From positions 50,495,305 to 50,559,304 of the forward strand of contig CM031604.1 of the NCBI GenBank assembly GCA_018398815.1: a DNA stretch of 64,000 nt, given 5' to 3'. Both the position numbers and the translations under genes were made by a program. Below the pieces are notes generated by a model. It searched no databases. It saw nothing but the letters and a program-made list of their open reading frames with translations, and was not told the DNA's origin. Of this stretch, positions 13,076 to 24,516 are shown piece after piece (position 1 is the stretch's first letter; each line of letters starts with the position of its first letter). This DNA is from Conus ventricosus. Taxonomy: Eukaryota > Mollusca > Gastropoda > Neogastropoda > Conidae.

Positions 13076-15325
13076 TTCCGCAAACATAGGACTACAGTTG
13101 ACATTTGATTCGTCTGGAATCTACACTTCGGAACGCCTTTCTGAACAAACAGCATGCAGTGGCAATTTTCTTCGACTTGGAGAAGGCCTACGATACCACC
13201 TGGAAGTCGGGGGGTACTTCATGATCTCCACGATCTGGGTTTTCGAGGTCATCTTCCGCTTTTTATTCAAAATTTTTTGGCAGAACGACAGTTTTCAGGT
13301 CCGGGTTGGCACCACTCTCTCTGATGTCCACGAGCAGGAGTTGGGTGTTCCACAGGGGAGCATACTGTCTCCTGCCCTCTTTAGTATTAAAATCAACAAC
13401 ATTGTTCAATCAGTTCAGCAGGGTTCAGACTGCCATTGTTTGTGGATGATTTTGCTGTCTACGCAACTGGAAGCCTGTACCCGAGTGTCCAGCGCAGGCT
13501 CCAGCTTTGCGTAGATAAAATCCATCGGTGGGCAGATGAAAACGGTTTCACCTTTTCTCCAACAAAGACGCAGTGTATTCACTTCCATAATTTCCGTCAG
13601 TTTTTTCCAGATCCTGAACTTCAAGTAGGGAAATCTCCCATTCCAGCTGTTAAAGAGGCCAAATTTCTGGGAGTCATTTTTGACCAAAAACTTAACTTTC
13701 TCAGCCATATTAACAACCTCAAAACTGCTTGCCAGAAAGCACTGAATATTCTGCGGGTCGTAGCGCACACCGACTGGGGCGCTGATAAGAAAACTTTGTT
13801 GCACCTCTACAGAGCCCTGGTCCGTTCCAAACTGGACTATGGTTGTGCTGTCTACGGCTCCGCACGATCCTTCTTACCTCAAACTCTTGGACCTATCCAC
13901 CATCAAGGGCTTCGTCTCTGTCTTGGAGCGTTCCGCACCACCCTGTCTACAGTCTGTACGCAGAGGCGGGTGAAACCTTCACTGTCCAACCGCAGGCTGA
14001 AACTGTCTTTGAATTATTACATCCGACTGTTCTCGGAACCAGAAAACCCTGCCTATGACTGTGTCTTTGACCCTCCGTTCCAAAGTAAGTTTGAAAACAA
14101 CCTAACTGTATTCCGCCGTTTGGTCTTCGTATGCAGCCTCACGTGCGAGAATGCAGGTCTAGACCTAGGTGTAGTATCTGATTTTTCCAAGTTTCCGGAT
14201 CAACCACCGTGGACCTTCTTCACACCAGAGATTCGTTTTGATCTTGCAGCTTTTCGCAAAGAGTCTACAGCTCTCTGGCGTACAAGGCAATTGTATGCTG
14301 AGCTCTGTTCCAAATTCCCATCCTGTCAAAAAGTTTTTACTGACGGTTCCAAGTCTGAAGATGGAGTGGCCTGTGCAGCCTATTGCCCTGGGGCTCCTTC
14401 TCAGATACTGTTGGAACATATTTCATTCAGATGCTTCTGTCTATTCTGCTGAACTTACTGCTCTGGTTTTGGCTTTGAAGATAATCTCACATTCTTCAAA
14501 GAGGGACTTTCTGGTTCTGTCGGATTCGCTGTCAGCTTTGGAGGCCATAGCTGGCCGCAACCTTCAGCATCCAGAACTTTTACTTTTTTTTGAACTTTTT
14601 AGTAAGTTGAAGGCGGACGGTTACAACATTACTCTTGCTTGGGTTCCTGGTCATGTTGGCATCGGCGGGAACGAAATGGTTGATCGTTTAGCCAAGAATG
14701 CCACAAGAGAGAAACTGTCCCAACACTTATATCCCCTGCTCAGATGTGAAACCCAAAATTAACGATTATGTGAGAGACCTCTGGCAGGAGGATTGGAAAC
14801 ACACAGACGAATAACAAACTCTTTCAGATCCGTCCAAACCTTTAAGGACTTCATCCCATCTACGTCTGGAGGTCGTAAAGAAGAAACGGTTTCTGTGCCG
14901 GCTGCACACCGGCCATTCGTATTTTACCCATTCTACCTTTTAAAGAGTGAAGAAGCTCCGTGGTGTATTCCATGTCATGCACCACTCACAATGAAACATG
15001 TTCTTTTAGAGTGTTGGGACTTGCACGATGTGAGACACAAACATTTTACAGCGGAGTCCATGAAGATCCTGTTCAGGGATGTCCCACCTGCTGTGATCCT
15101 TGAGTTTTTGAGAGAGGATTAACATTTTTCATCTGATTTAAGATTTTACGAAGAAAGATTTTTAATGCAATTTCTGGTGCGTTTGTAGACGATGTCATTT
15201 AATGAGATGTGCGAAAGGTTGTTTTTTTTTTTAATGACTGGTGAGTTGATTTTTAACGTGGTGACAGCCCTGATGTGGCCCTTTGCGGTCGGCTGGGCTA
15301 TAAGCAACATTATCTTACCCATCTT
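13076..15325 (+). mobile_element. LINE-1f copy C (5'-truncated, RT to 3' end)
   Basis: The copy starts mid-RT (TTCCGCAAACATAGG) directly after the TTATC tail of copy B and ends with a TTATCTTACCCATCTT tail. GCTCAGATGTG follows at 15326-15336 and is a duplicate of 8049-8059. RT motifs FVDD (about 13436-13447) and GVPQG are present, and so is the complete RNase H (about 14330-14730). Its longest open stretch is 13436-14452, interrupted downstream by one-base shifts. The internal T run is only 11 long (15222-15232). Confidence 0.9.
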
Positions 15326-15796
15326 GCTCAGATGTGAAACCCAAAATTAACGATTAGTGAGAGACCTCTGGCAGGAGGATTGGAACACACAGACGAGTAA
15401 CAAACTCTTTCAGATCCGTCCAAACCTTAAGGACTTCCTCCCATCTACGTCGGGGGTCGTAAAGAGGAAACGGTTCTGTGCCGGCTGCACACCGGCCATT
15501 CGTATTTTACCCATTCCTACCTTTTAAAGAGTGAAGAAGCTCCATGTCATGCACCACTCACAATGAAACATGTTCTTTTAGAGTGTTGGGATTTGCACGA
15601 TGTGAGACACAAACATTTTACAGCGGAGTCCATGTAGATCCTGTTCAGGGATGTGTCCCGCCTAACGTGATCCTTGAATTTTTGAGAGAGATTAACATTT
15701 TTCATCTGATTTAAGATTTTACGGAAGAAAGATTTTTAACGAAGTTTCTGGTACGTTTCTAGACGATGTCATTTAAAGAGATGTGTGAAAGGGTGT

Positions 15797-15840
<44 letters not shown>

Positions 15841-15924
15841 GACTGGTGAGTTGATTTTAACGTGGTGACAGCCCTGATGTGGCCCTTTGCGGTCGGCTGG
15901 GCTATAAGCAACATTATCTTATCT
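15326..15924 (+). mobile_element. LINE-1f copy A, 3' part after the nested insertion
   Basis: The sequence resumes exactly where copy A broke off, with GCTCAGATGTG repeated at 15326-15336. It runs through the C-terminal CCHC region and the 3' UTR, with about 40 T at 15798-15837, to the TTATC tail ending at 15924. The TSD TGTAACAAAGAA follows at 15925-15936. This part is clean compared with the noisy first part of the same copy, although both belong to one insertion of one age. Confidence 0.88.
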
Positions 15925-15936
15925 TGTAACAAAGAA

Positions 15937-17004
15937 GAATTGGGGGAGGAAAGAGTGCAGGCTTACAATTCCTCCAACAGTCAGTGACTGTGCAAAGATT
16001 ATTAAAAAGAAACATGAAAAAAAGGGGAGGGGGGTTTGGTGGGATGTGCAGGTAAGTGAAAGAAAATGGAAATAAAAAAGAGATTGTTAATGATACAAAA
16101 ACCTTTTCTAGCAGTTCATGGGGACCATCATTGAAAACAGCACCATTTATTTTATATCTACTGTCCAGAGGCACCTTTACACTCGTCAGAGGGACTTGGC
16201 TGATTGTGTTGATCTTCCCAAGGCATCAAAAAGAGACATAGCACCTACAGTTCTGTGGTTTTCTCACACCAAGGGTTATTAAAGAAAGAATAAAAAAAAC
16301 GGAATCCAGTGCATCCCAAAGCAGCCATTGAAGGGTAGGAAAGTAAAATGGGAAGAAGGCACAGTAAGGAAATGTGTTGCATTAAAATTAAAATAATTAT
16401 TTAAAGAGCAATAATTAAGGAGGAAAATGTTCGAATCTGTTTGAGGATCCATTTCAGAACACAAGAGAGGTCAAAAGGTGGAAGAGTGGCCCGCTAAACT
16501 GTTTGATAAATCTGAACATTGTCAGTTGCTCAGTGCTGCAGACCTGTTTACCCATATGATTTTGACATATTTTGTACACATTTGATGAAAATACGACAGA
16601 CTGGGGGGAGGGGGTGGGGTGGGTGGATGGAAGAATAGATAAGAGTAATTGGGAAGAAAAAATCTAGAAGTGAAGTTCTTGAGCAGTAATTGCATGTTCA
16701 GAGTGCAGCCATGGCAGAGGTTTGACCAGAGAGAGAGAGGACTTGTTGATTTCAGCATGTGAGACCACGTCAGATTGTGTCTGCTTCTTTGACAACGTGC
16801 CCTGGGACATTGATGAAATTGGAGAGAGCGTGAATGGTTGTCAAACTATGCTGATGACTCGGGTTTGAAAGTAATTTGCATTAGAAAGAACCTTTTTTTT
16901 AAACCATAGTTAATGCAAGATCAGGTGGTTAATACTCAGAAGTAGCCTCTTCTGTTTGATTGCAGGTCAAAACCAAATGAATGCCTTCCCCCTGTCCTTT
17001 CCCT

Positions 17005-17040
<36 letters not shown>

Positions 17041-17234
17041 TTTGAATTTTGTACACATTCCTTGTTGCTTATTTTTATTGAAAAGTACACCAAGACTAGT
17101 TTTAGGGTAACCAGGTCTGGTGCCGATTGCAGCAAACATTTGTGCAGAACATCCTTTCACTTTGATCTCTTGATTAAAATATGAAGTCTCCCACTGATTG
17201 ACTAAACAATAATAAACATGTTGAACAGATTAGT
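15937..17234. other. Intronic stretch with no identified gene
   Basis: The stretch is AT-rich, with a (CA)n tract at about 17010-17039. I see no protein motif, tRNA-like box or terminal repeat on either strand. Confidence 0.5.
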
Positions 17235-17237
17235 GGT

Positions 17238-17257
17238 GGGGGGGGGGGGGGGGGGGG
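17238..17257 (+). repeat. Poly(G) tract, 20 bases
   Basis: An uninterrupted run of G lies just upstream of an old LINE-1f-like copy. Confidence 0.95.
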
Positions 17258-17259
17258 CT

Positions 17260-18459
17260 GATGAACAAGTGTAGGCTACTACTGCAGATATAGACTTAGG
17301 AGTCGTGTGTGATTTGTCCAGATTTCCTGATGACCAGCCATGCACTTCACTCACTCTGGAGATCCGGTTTGATTTAGCTTCGTATCGTAAAAGATACACT
17401 ACTATGTCTTTGGCGTTTAAGTCCTTTTTTGCCAAACTGTGTTCAAAGCTTTGATATTTCAGAAGAATTTTACTGATGGCTACACGCCTGAGGAGGGGGT
17501 TGCCTCTGCTATGTATTGTGCAACAGGTCCTTCTCAGAGATGTTCTAAACATTCCCACTACCTACTAACAGTCCCATCTACTCTGCTGAGTTGACAGCCT
17601 TGGTCCTAGCTCTTGAAATGGTCTCCATATCAAAGCATAAAGATTTCCTCATTTTGTCAGACTCCCTTTCTGCTTTGGAGGCCATTGCCAGCTGTAACCT
17701 CAAGCACCCTCAGCTTCGAACTATACACCTCACTGAAATCCAGTAGATACAGTTTTACAACATAGTTCTTGTTTGGGTTCCCAGCCATGTGGGCGTTCTT
17801 GGCAGTGAGGTGGTTGATCAACTTGCCAAGAGTGCTGCAAAGAAGGAGTTGAGCAGGTTGTCTGTCCCTCACACAGATCTGAAACCCAAAGCTCAGACTT
17901 ACATCAAAGACCTCTGGCAAGATGAATAGAATTTGCAGACAGATTGCAAAATCTTCCAGATCCATCCAAACCTAAAACAGTTTTTACCATATTCCAGGGG
18001 TGGCCGAAAAGAAGAATCAGTCTTGGGCTGTTGGCCACAGGTCACTCCTTTTACATCCATTGTTATCTTTTAAGAGGTGAAGAAGTTGTGTGGTGCATTC
18101 CATTTCATGTACCACTCATGTTCTTTTACTAGTTTAGAATGTTGGGACTTGCATGATGTGAGACTCAACACTTTACAGCAGATTCCATGGAAACCCTGTT
18201 CAGAGATGTCCAGTCCCGCAAGATGTGATTTTGAATTTCTGAAAGAGAGCAACATTTTTCATCTGATCTAAGATTTTATGGAAGAAAGACTTTAAGATTC
18301 CAGTGTGTTTGTTCCAGTGTGTTTGTTAGGTGTGTTTTAATGAGTTGTGTATATTTTTATTTAAATATGACGTGAGAGATAAACTTTAAAGTGGTGACAG
18401 CCCTGATATGACCCTTTGTGGTCGGCTGGGCTGTAAGCAACGTTATTTTATCTAATCTT
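17260..18459 (+). mobile_element. Old, diverged LINE-1f-related copy (RNase H to 3' end)
   Basis: The order and many short words match copies B, C and H. Examples are the GDLSRFPD-like stretch, the RNase H region, the AWVPxHVG-like box at about 17775-17800, the CCHC region at about 18070-18140 and the 3' UTR words GTGGTGACAGCCCTGAT and GGTCGGCTGGGCT. It ends with ATTTTATCTAATCTT instead of perfect TTATC units. It differs by many substitutions and has several stops, so it is a clearly older insertion or a separate subfamily. I did not find a TSD. Confidence 0.75.
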
Positions 18460-18483
18460 GTGCGTGTGCAAATTTGTGTGTGC

Positions 18484-18485
<2 letters not shown>

Positions 18486-18516
<31 letters not shown>
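18486..18516 (+). repeat. Poly(G) tract, 31 bases
   Basis: An uninterrupted G run follows the end of the old LINE copy. A (CA)n tract lies nearby at about 18768-18788. Confidence 0.95.
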
Positions 18517-18518
<2 letters not shown>

Positions 18519-19804
18519 TGACGCAGATGATTTCGGCCACAATAGGTCATATGTGCACAAAATGAATTTGTGAACTGATATTTACACACAAATAGTTGCA
18601 ACCACCACACCTATATGCATGCACAAAAATAAAACACTGAGAAACAGTTGTGTTTATTTTCGCACAGGCATTGGTGTGTGGCAGCTGTGATTATCTCCGC
18701 AAGCGAACATTGACCACACATAACACACACACATATGCATAAAAATGTGCGTGGGCGTGCACATGCGCACACACACACACACACACACAAATGTTTTTTT
18801 GTTGTTGTTTTTTTTATAGAAAGAGGCACTCAAAGGGCCAGACAGCGATTGTCTGAATATATGTTTGAATTGGCTGCTTTGTGGTCAGCACTATTCATCG
18901 GTTTACCTTGATAACGGAACAACCATTTAAACGACAAAACTAATTGTATTGATATGATTACATTTTCATCAGTTCTTTCATGTTTGGACTGTTTGATCCC
19001 GATGCCAAGATAATCTCACATTTTTCTTACCTCTTCTTTGTTTCCTCCCTCTCCCTGTATGGTTTGCACTGCTTGGTCAACGAACCTCGAATATATCAGA
19101 GCATCATTGGCAAGTTGATGGTGGCCATGTAACTGAAGGAGGAGGAGATTCCAGTATATTTTAAAAGTAAACCATGTTTTGAAGACTCACAAAGTATGTA
19201 GGTGGTCAAGAGATTGGTTCTCTGTGCACCAGTCTGAACTTTACAGAAAGAAAGTATCAGGTCAGTTGTAAGCTTCTGATGAGGTATCATACGGTCCACT
19301 GTCTTGTAATTGACTGTCTGGATCTTGCAGCGCTTGCTTTTTTTCCACTTTTGTGTGTGTGTGATGTCAATTGTTTGTTTATTTGTTTTCATAATTAAAA
19401 AAGAAAGAGATAACATAGTTCAGTTGTTTGTGAAGAGGAAGAGTATGGAATGATATGAAAACTGAAAAAGAAAAAATAGCAATTTTGGTTTTAGACTGTT
19501 GATTAATCCAGGTCTCATGCTGTGATCATCAAAGCAGAAAGTTTAATCATTTAATGTCAAGTTTTTCTACATAATATTTCTGCAGCTACCAAGTTGAATA
19601 TTTGAAAGTGTTAAATGAACTTAAACTTGTGAAACTTTGGTACTTATTAAAACAAAAAGGAATTTAACAAATGCACACTTGTTAGATCACACCCTGTTTT
19701 ATGTCAAGTAGATTATGGATATGGTTGACCACTTATGTGTCTGTTTTCTGTGTTCTCTATGTCAATAAAACAAACAAACCCCGTTGTGGTCACTAGTCTT
19801 CAGT
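18517..19804. other. Intronic stretch with no identified gene
   Basis: The stretch is AT-rich and non-coding in appearance. An AATAAA lies at about 19764 (GTCAATAAAACAAACAAACC), but nothing else suggests a transcript end. Confidence 0.45.
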
Positions 19805-19810
19805 ACATAA

Positions 19811-20894
19811 CAGGCTGGGGAACTCTCCTCGGATCCGAGGATTTCCGAGATTTTTTAAAATGACTTCTGAGGAAAAAAAAGATCGTCGAGGAAAAAAAAA
19901 ATCCGCTGAGAAAAAAAAAAATCGCGAAGGACTTGATCACTCCCGAGTCAGTACCGTTCCGTATCCAGTATTTCCAATCCAGGTTTTAGTATAAGGCAGT
20001 TCCGCCCGCGGTTGTGAGGGTATTTCCGCGAGCTTTAGGAAGCCATTGCCGAGGCGGGCGCATCAGTCTGCGAACGCAATATTCGCAGTCATTTTCTGCA
20101 TCTTTCACGAGTCAAAATGTCGTGTGTATCACGCATCGTAAATCGTGGCAAGTCGTTTGATGAAGGATCGATTGCCAACAAATGGAGATGGGACTGGACT
20201 GAAAAATCAACGAAAGTGGCTTCAATTGCTAGTTTTTTTAAATAGTGTCCCCTTTTGTCTTATCATGCTGTGTAAAGATATAGTGAGTCACTGAGTGTTA
20301 ATATTACTATTACATATATTATTTTTTTTGCATTTAAACTATTTCCATTAATTTGACTTTGAAGAAATTTGACTTTGAGGTTGATGCATCATTAGTACTG
20401 AAGAACTACCTGTTTATGGGCCTCAGTGTGTGAAGACTGAACAGTTAAAGCAGGCGCTTCATTACACTAAGAAAGTGGAGTGAGTGTTGACTAGAATAAA
20501 GACTGATGTCAGTATTTGACTTTGAATATATCCGTGGGTGATGCTTCATTTAGCAGAGGACATACACTGAACATTACTGGGACTCAATTTGTAAAGACTG
20601 AACTATTGAACTTATGAAGCAAGGCACTACAGCACATCAACAAAATGAAATAAAGTAAGTTTTTTTTTTTTTTTTAATTCTTTGCATGCTGCATGTAAAT
20701 ATGTTTAGTTTGGTTTCTTTGCATGCCACAGGGTAATTTGCCTATCACCAGAAACCACGAAAGGGTCTTCAAAAGTGCTCAAAATCAATTTCGGCCAGGG
20801 GGCTTCACCCCCTGGACCCCCCACGGGGCCTAGGCGGGCCCCTGGACCCCGGCCTATTTTTCAGAGATATTTTTGATCAGCTGTTCCCAGCCTG
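19811..20894 (+). mobile_element. Non-autonomous hAT-like DNA transposon, 1.08 kb
   Basis: The ends are imperfect inverted repeats: CAGGCTGGGGAAC at 19811 and GTTCCCAGCCTG ending at 20894. They are flanked by the direct repeat ACATAA at 19805-19810 and 20895-20900. The only coding hint is a short frame from the ATG at about 20117 (MSCVSRIVNRGKSF, then NKWRWDWTEK) that stops quickly, perhaps a transposase N-terminus. Near the right end are C/G-rich palindromic words (GGGGGCTTCACCCCC). The CAG-type terminus points to hAT; the 6-base duplication is shorter than the usual 8. Confidence 0.7.
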
Positions 20895-21038
20895 ACATAA
20901 GCAGGAATTGATCTCGTCTGTAACTTGAAAATAAACTTCCCTCCCCCCAGCTTCCTGTTGCCTGGTCGTCTCGCTGCCACTGAAATTCTGTACAAGTGCA
21001 GACCTATTCATACAGTCTACATGGCTTTCTAAGCTGTC

Positions 21039-21436
21039 TAACAAACTCTTTCAGATCCATCCAAACCTTAAGGACTTCCTCCCATCTACGTCGGGTGGTC
21101 GTAAAGAGGAAACGGTTCTGTGCCGGCTGCACACCGGCCATCGTATTTTACCCATTCTTACCTTTTAAAGAGTGAAGAAGCTCCGTGGTGCATTCCATGT
21201 CATGCGCCACTCACAATGAAACATGTTCTTTTAGAGTGTTGGGACTTGCACGATGTGAGACACAAACATTTTACAGCGGAGTCCATGAAGATCCTGTTCA
21301 GGGATGTCCGCCTGACGTGATCCTTGAGTTTTTGAGAGAGATTAACATTTTTCATCTGATTTAAGTTTTACGGCAGAAAGATTTTTAACAAAGTTTCTGG
21401 TGCGTTTGTAGACGATGTCATTTAACGAGATGTGTG

Positions 21437-21489
<53 letters not shown>

Positions 21490-21572
21490 GACTGGTGAGT
21501 TGATTTTAACGTGGTGACAGCCCTGATGTGGCCCTTTGCGGTCGGCTGGGCTATAAGCAACATTATCTTATC
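21039..21572 (+). mobile_element. LINE-1f copy F (short 3' fragment)
   Basis: This is a 534-base 5'-truncated copy. It holds the ORF2 C-terminal CCHC region (about 21180-21240), the 3' UTR with 45 T at 21442-21486 and the TTATC tail. The TSD TTCTAAGCTGTC is seen at 21027-21038 and 21573-21584. Confidence 0.93.
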
Positions 21573-21734
21573 TTCTAAGCTGTCCTTGTTCATTCAGCTG
21601 TGCATAGGCCTTTAAGATACCACTTTGAACACTTTGACACTCAAACCTGGTACTAATTGTGTTGAACTCCACAGAAAATTCAGAGACCTACTGCATGGCC
21701 ATGGTATGCAACAACTAGTGGAGTAGAAAGAAAC

Positions 21735-21985
21735 TCGTGGAGAGCGTGGCAGCAGAGAGTCCTCAGAAGAGAAGCCCCTTCAAGCAAGTGTTTCGGCCCT
21801 TATCTCCTGACACTCTAGGGGGGGTTGGGCCACACCGGTTCATGACTCGGATGTCCCTCTGCTGCCCCCTTTTTTTTTCCCCATCTTGGGACGAGCCATG
21901 GCTGGGATTCGAACCATGACCTCTGGACTTGCTCATTTTCTACTTAATGACTCGTGCTTTAACCACTGAGCACAGGGACACTGAT
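21735..21985 (-). mobile_element. tRNA-derived SINE (tRNA-Ser/Leu-like head), minus strand
   Basis: On the minus strand an A-box-like TGCTCAGTGGTTAAAGC lies at about 21962-21980. A perfect B box GGTTCGAATCC lies at 21905-21915. The distance between the boxes suggests a tRNA with a long variable arm. Downstream is a body without coding sequence, including a poly-A-like interruption (about 21870-21879). The extremities are approximate and no TSD was found. Confidence 0.6.
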
Positions 21986-22046
21986 ATTTGTAGGGAAATT
22001 AAGCCTTATGAAGTTCACTTTTGTTCTCCTTGAAAGGAGGAAACAA

Positions 22047-22243
22047 AAGTGAACTTCTAGTGCTAGAAACCACAAGAATAGACAAAAAGAAAGGAACCCA
22101 TAGCACCCTAGATCTTATTACCAACTGCCCGCATCTCATCCCTAGGGTTGAAGTCATTCCTGGCTTGTCGGATCATGACATCCCTAATTGTGAATTCTCC
22201 TTAAGCCCACCATGTATCAAGCAGTCTCCAAGGCAGATCCCCC
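22047..22243 (+). mobile_element. LINE-2f (CR1/Jockey-like) fragment 1: end of the endonuclease domain
   Basis: Translation gives THSTLDLI.NCPHLIP followed by VIPGLSDHDIP. The SDH box is the typical end of an APE-type LINE endonuclease. It ends KQSPRQIP at 22243, where LINE-1f copy E is inserted. The next codons (LYNKANWEAM) lie at 31090, and removing E plus one TSD restores the frame exactly. The 5' limit is uncertain because the upstream sequence becomes a hairpin at 22011-22058. Confidence 0.85.
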
Positions 22244-22313
22244 CTCCGGGGGTTGCAACCTTGTCGTGGTCGGAGGGTTTGCGTGGGTCAGTGATCCTTT
22301 AGGCTATGCTGAC
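22242..22313 (+). ncRNA. Candidate structured RNA at the 5' end of LINE-1f copy E
   Basis: CCTCCG (22243-22248) pairs with CGGAGG (22271-22276), extendable to 7 pairs. Inside, ACC (22258-22260) pairs with GGT (22268-22270) around the loop TTGTCGT, and GGT directly abuts the outer stem. Then GTCAG (22287-22291) pairs with CTGAC (22309-22313). The outer stem starts at the element's own first bases, as expected for a self-cleaving 5' ribozyme of HDV type. A P2 helix and the catalytic C are not established. Confidence 0.38.
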
Positions 22314-22616
22314 GGGGGCATCAATACTTGGGAGATAGGCTGGTTTTTTCACACTGCTTGTAGGCTGAGAGGTGAAGATGCTGTATGGCCTAAGCGAAAC
22401 GTGGTAAGAAGTTGATGCCCCTGGTAGGGCTTCCCATGTCAGATAGGCTAAGGGTGAGGATCCTGACTAAGAGTAACCGCCTTTCTCCTTTTCTTGTTTT
22501 CTGCCTCCCTTATTTGGCCTTTTCTATCTTCGTTTCCCTTCAAGTCTTCTTTTACACACTCCTTTTCTCTCTGTGGTCTCCTTAACCCTTCACTGCACAG
22601 TATAATAGCACATTTG

Positions 22617-23890
22617 AAAATCTGTCTGCCGTGGTTAATTGAGCTTTTTGGGGTAGGTTCAATGAATGGTTACTGCTCACTTATTTCTTGACAGATCTCT
22701 TTGATTTTTTGCATGTTTTGTTGTTATGCATTTGTTACAATGTTCTATCAAAATGGCTTGATTATGTTGATATTAGTATAGCAGAAATTGACATAATTAT
22801 AAAAATTGTACAAAAATAACAGTTTTCGAGTGTACACAAAACACATTGCGCCAAACAGAATGAGTCAAAACACTGAAAAAGTGGTCTTACTACTTATTGA
22901 TTATCAGCACTAACACATGAAAGTCATATAAATCCCAAGGAATGTTGTTCTTGATGATTAATCTGCTCATAATTGGGGGTACTATTTTTTAGGTAAAAGG
23001 GGCATATCATGCTTTTCGCGGTTATGTTCACTAACATGTACATTACTCATTTATTTGTTGAGTTATTTGTTAGATTTTTTGTGGATTACTTACTTATACC
23101 TTGTCTACAATTTCACATCATTCAATATTGGTTTTGTTGGTTATGATGATGGTTCACACTAATAACATGTGATAAAAGAGTTTTGTTTTGGTTTCAATGT
23201 GAGAGTTTAGAATAATTGAGCACATAAAAACCCACTAAACACAACAAAATACCTTTTGGTGTTAGCTCAACAACATTACAAACACCTGGGATTCATATTG
23301 TTAATAAATCTCCCTCTGTGTAACAATCTGTCTGTTACTGGGGGTACCCAAATTCTCCTAGAAAGGGGCATAATTTTACTATTTGGGGTAGGCTCAGTAC
23401 CTCAATTACTGCTTATGTATTTCTTTACATATGACTTAGATTTTATGGCTTCTCTTTCCTTATACTACAAACTTTGATGCTATATAAACAATAATGTAGT
23501 TTTGTGAGCCATTAGGGGATGGACAGGGATACATTATTGGTTTTACAAAAAGAACAGTTTTCAGGTATACATAAACAAATTGCACCATATAAAATCAGTG
23601 TAAACAATGAAAAAGTGATGTGACTAATTGTTCAACATCAGCACTAACACATGACAGTCATATAAATCCCAAGGAATGTTGTTCTTGATGACAATCTGCT
23701 CATAATTGGGGGTACTATTTGTTGGGTAAGAAGGGGCATAATCATGCTTTTCACGGTATGTTCACTAACATGTACATTATTCACCCATTTGTTGAGTTAT
23801 TTGTTAGATTTTTGTGTGGATTTACTTACTTATACTCTTGTCTACAATTTCACATCATTCTATATTGGTTTTGTTTGTTATGATGATGGT
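22617..23890 (+). repeat. Imperfect tandem duplication inside the piggyBac-like element
   Basis: Long words recur about 740 bases apart. Examples are CATATAAATCCCAAGGAATG at about 22926 and 23660, CTCATAATTGGGGGTACTAT, ACTAACATGTACATTA, and the GTTATGATGATGGTTCACAC block before the CA tracts. Confidence 0.8.
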
Positions 23891-23910
23891 TCACACTAAT
23901 AACATGTGAT

Positions 23911-23975
<65 letters not shown>

Positions 23976-24083
23976 CACGCATACATACAGTTTCCACACA
24001 CACACACACACACACACACAACACATACATACACACACACACACACACCACACACAGATAGAGAGTAAGCAGACCCACAGTTG

Positions 24084-24129
<46 letters not shown>

Positions 24130-24154
24130 ACACATGCATACACACAAACAGCTT

Positions 24155-24191
<37 letters not shown>

Positions 24192-24381
24192 ACACACACA
24201 CACATTACAAATATGCACAAACACACACTAACAGTATCACACACAATGATGTAAAAACACCACAATGATACAAAACAAAAAAACTGCTGTGGATGAGTGC
24301 TTCGGTATTATACAAAATGAACAAACTTGTATGGAAAAACTTGCATACAGAAATAAATAATGCTTAGGCGAGTGCGTGCGT

Positions 24382-24438
<57 letters not shown>

Positions 24439-24446
24439 CTCACACA

Positions 24447-24494
<48 letters not shown>

Positions 24495-24516
24495 ACACTC
24501 ACACACACACACACAG
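23911..24516 (+). repeat. Long compound (CA)n microsatellite block
   Basis: Several (AC)n runs are interrupted by short unique words (about 23911-24210 and 24381-24516). They give Val/Cys or Thr/His repeats in all frames, which are not genes. Confidence 0.95.

Noticed and set aside
19000..19780. Possible 3' end of another gene near the AATAAA at 19764
   Set aside because: There is no upstream coding sequence and no splice-consistent exon; a lone AATAAA is expected by chance in AT-rich DNA.
23850..24512. Long minus-strand frames rich in Val and Cys, and plus-strand frames rich in His and Thr
   Set aside because: These are direct translations of (CA)n/(TG)n microsatellites and show no other coding signal.
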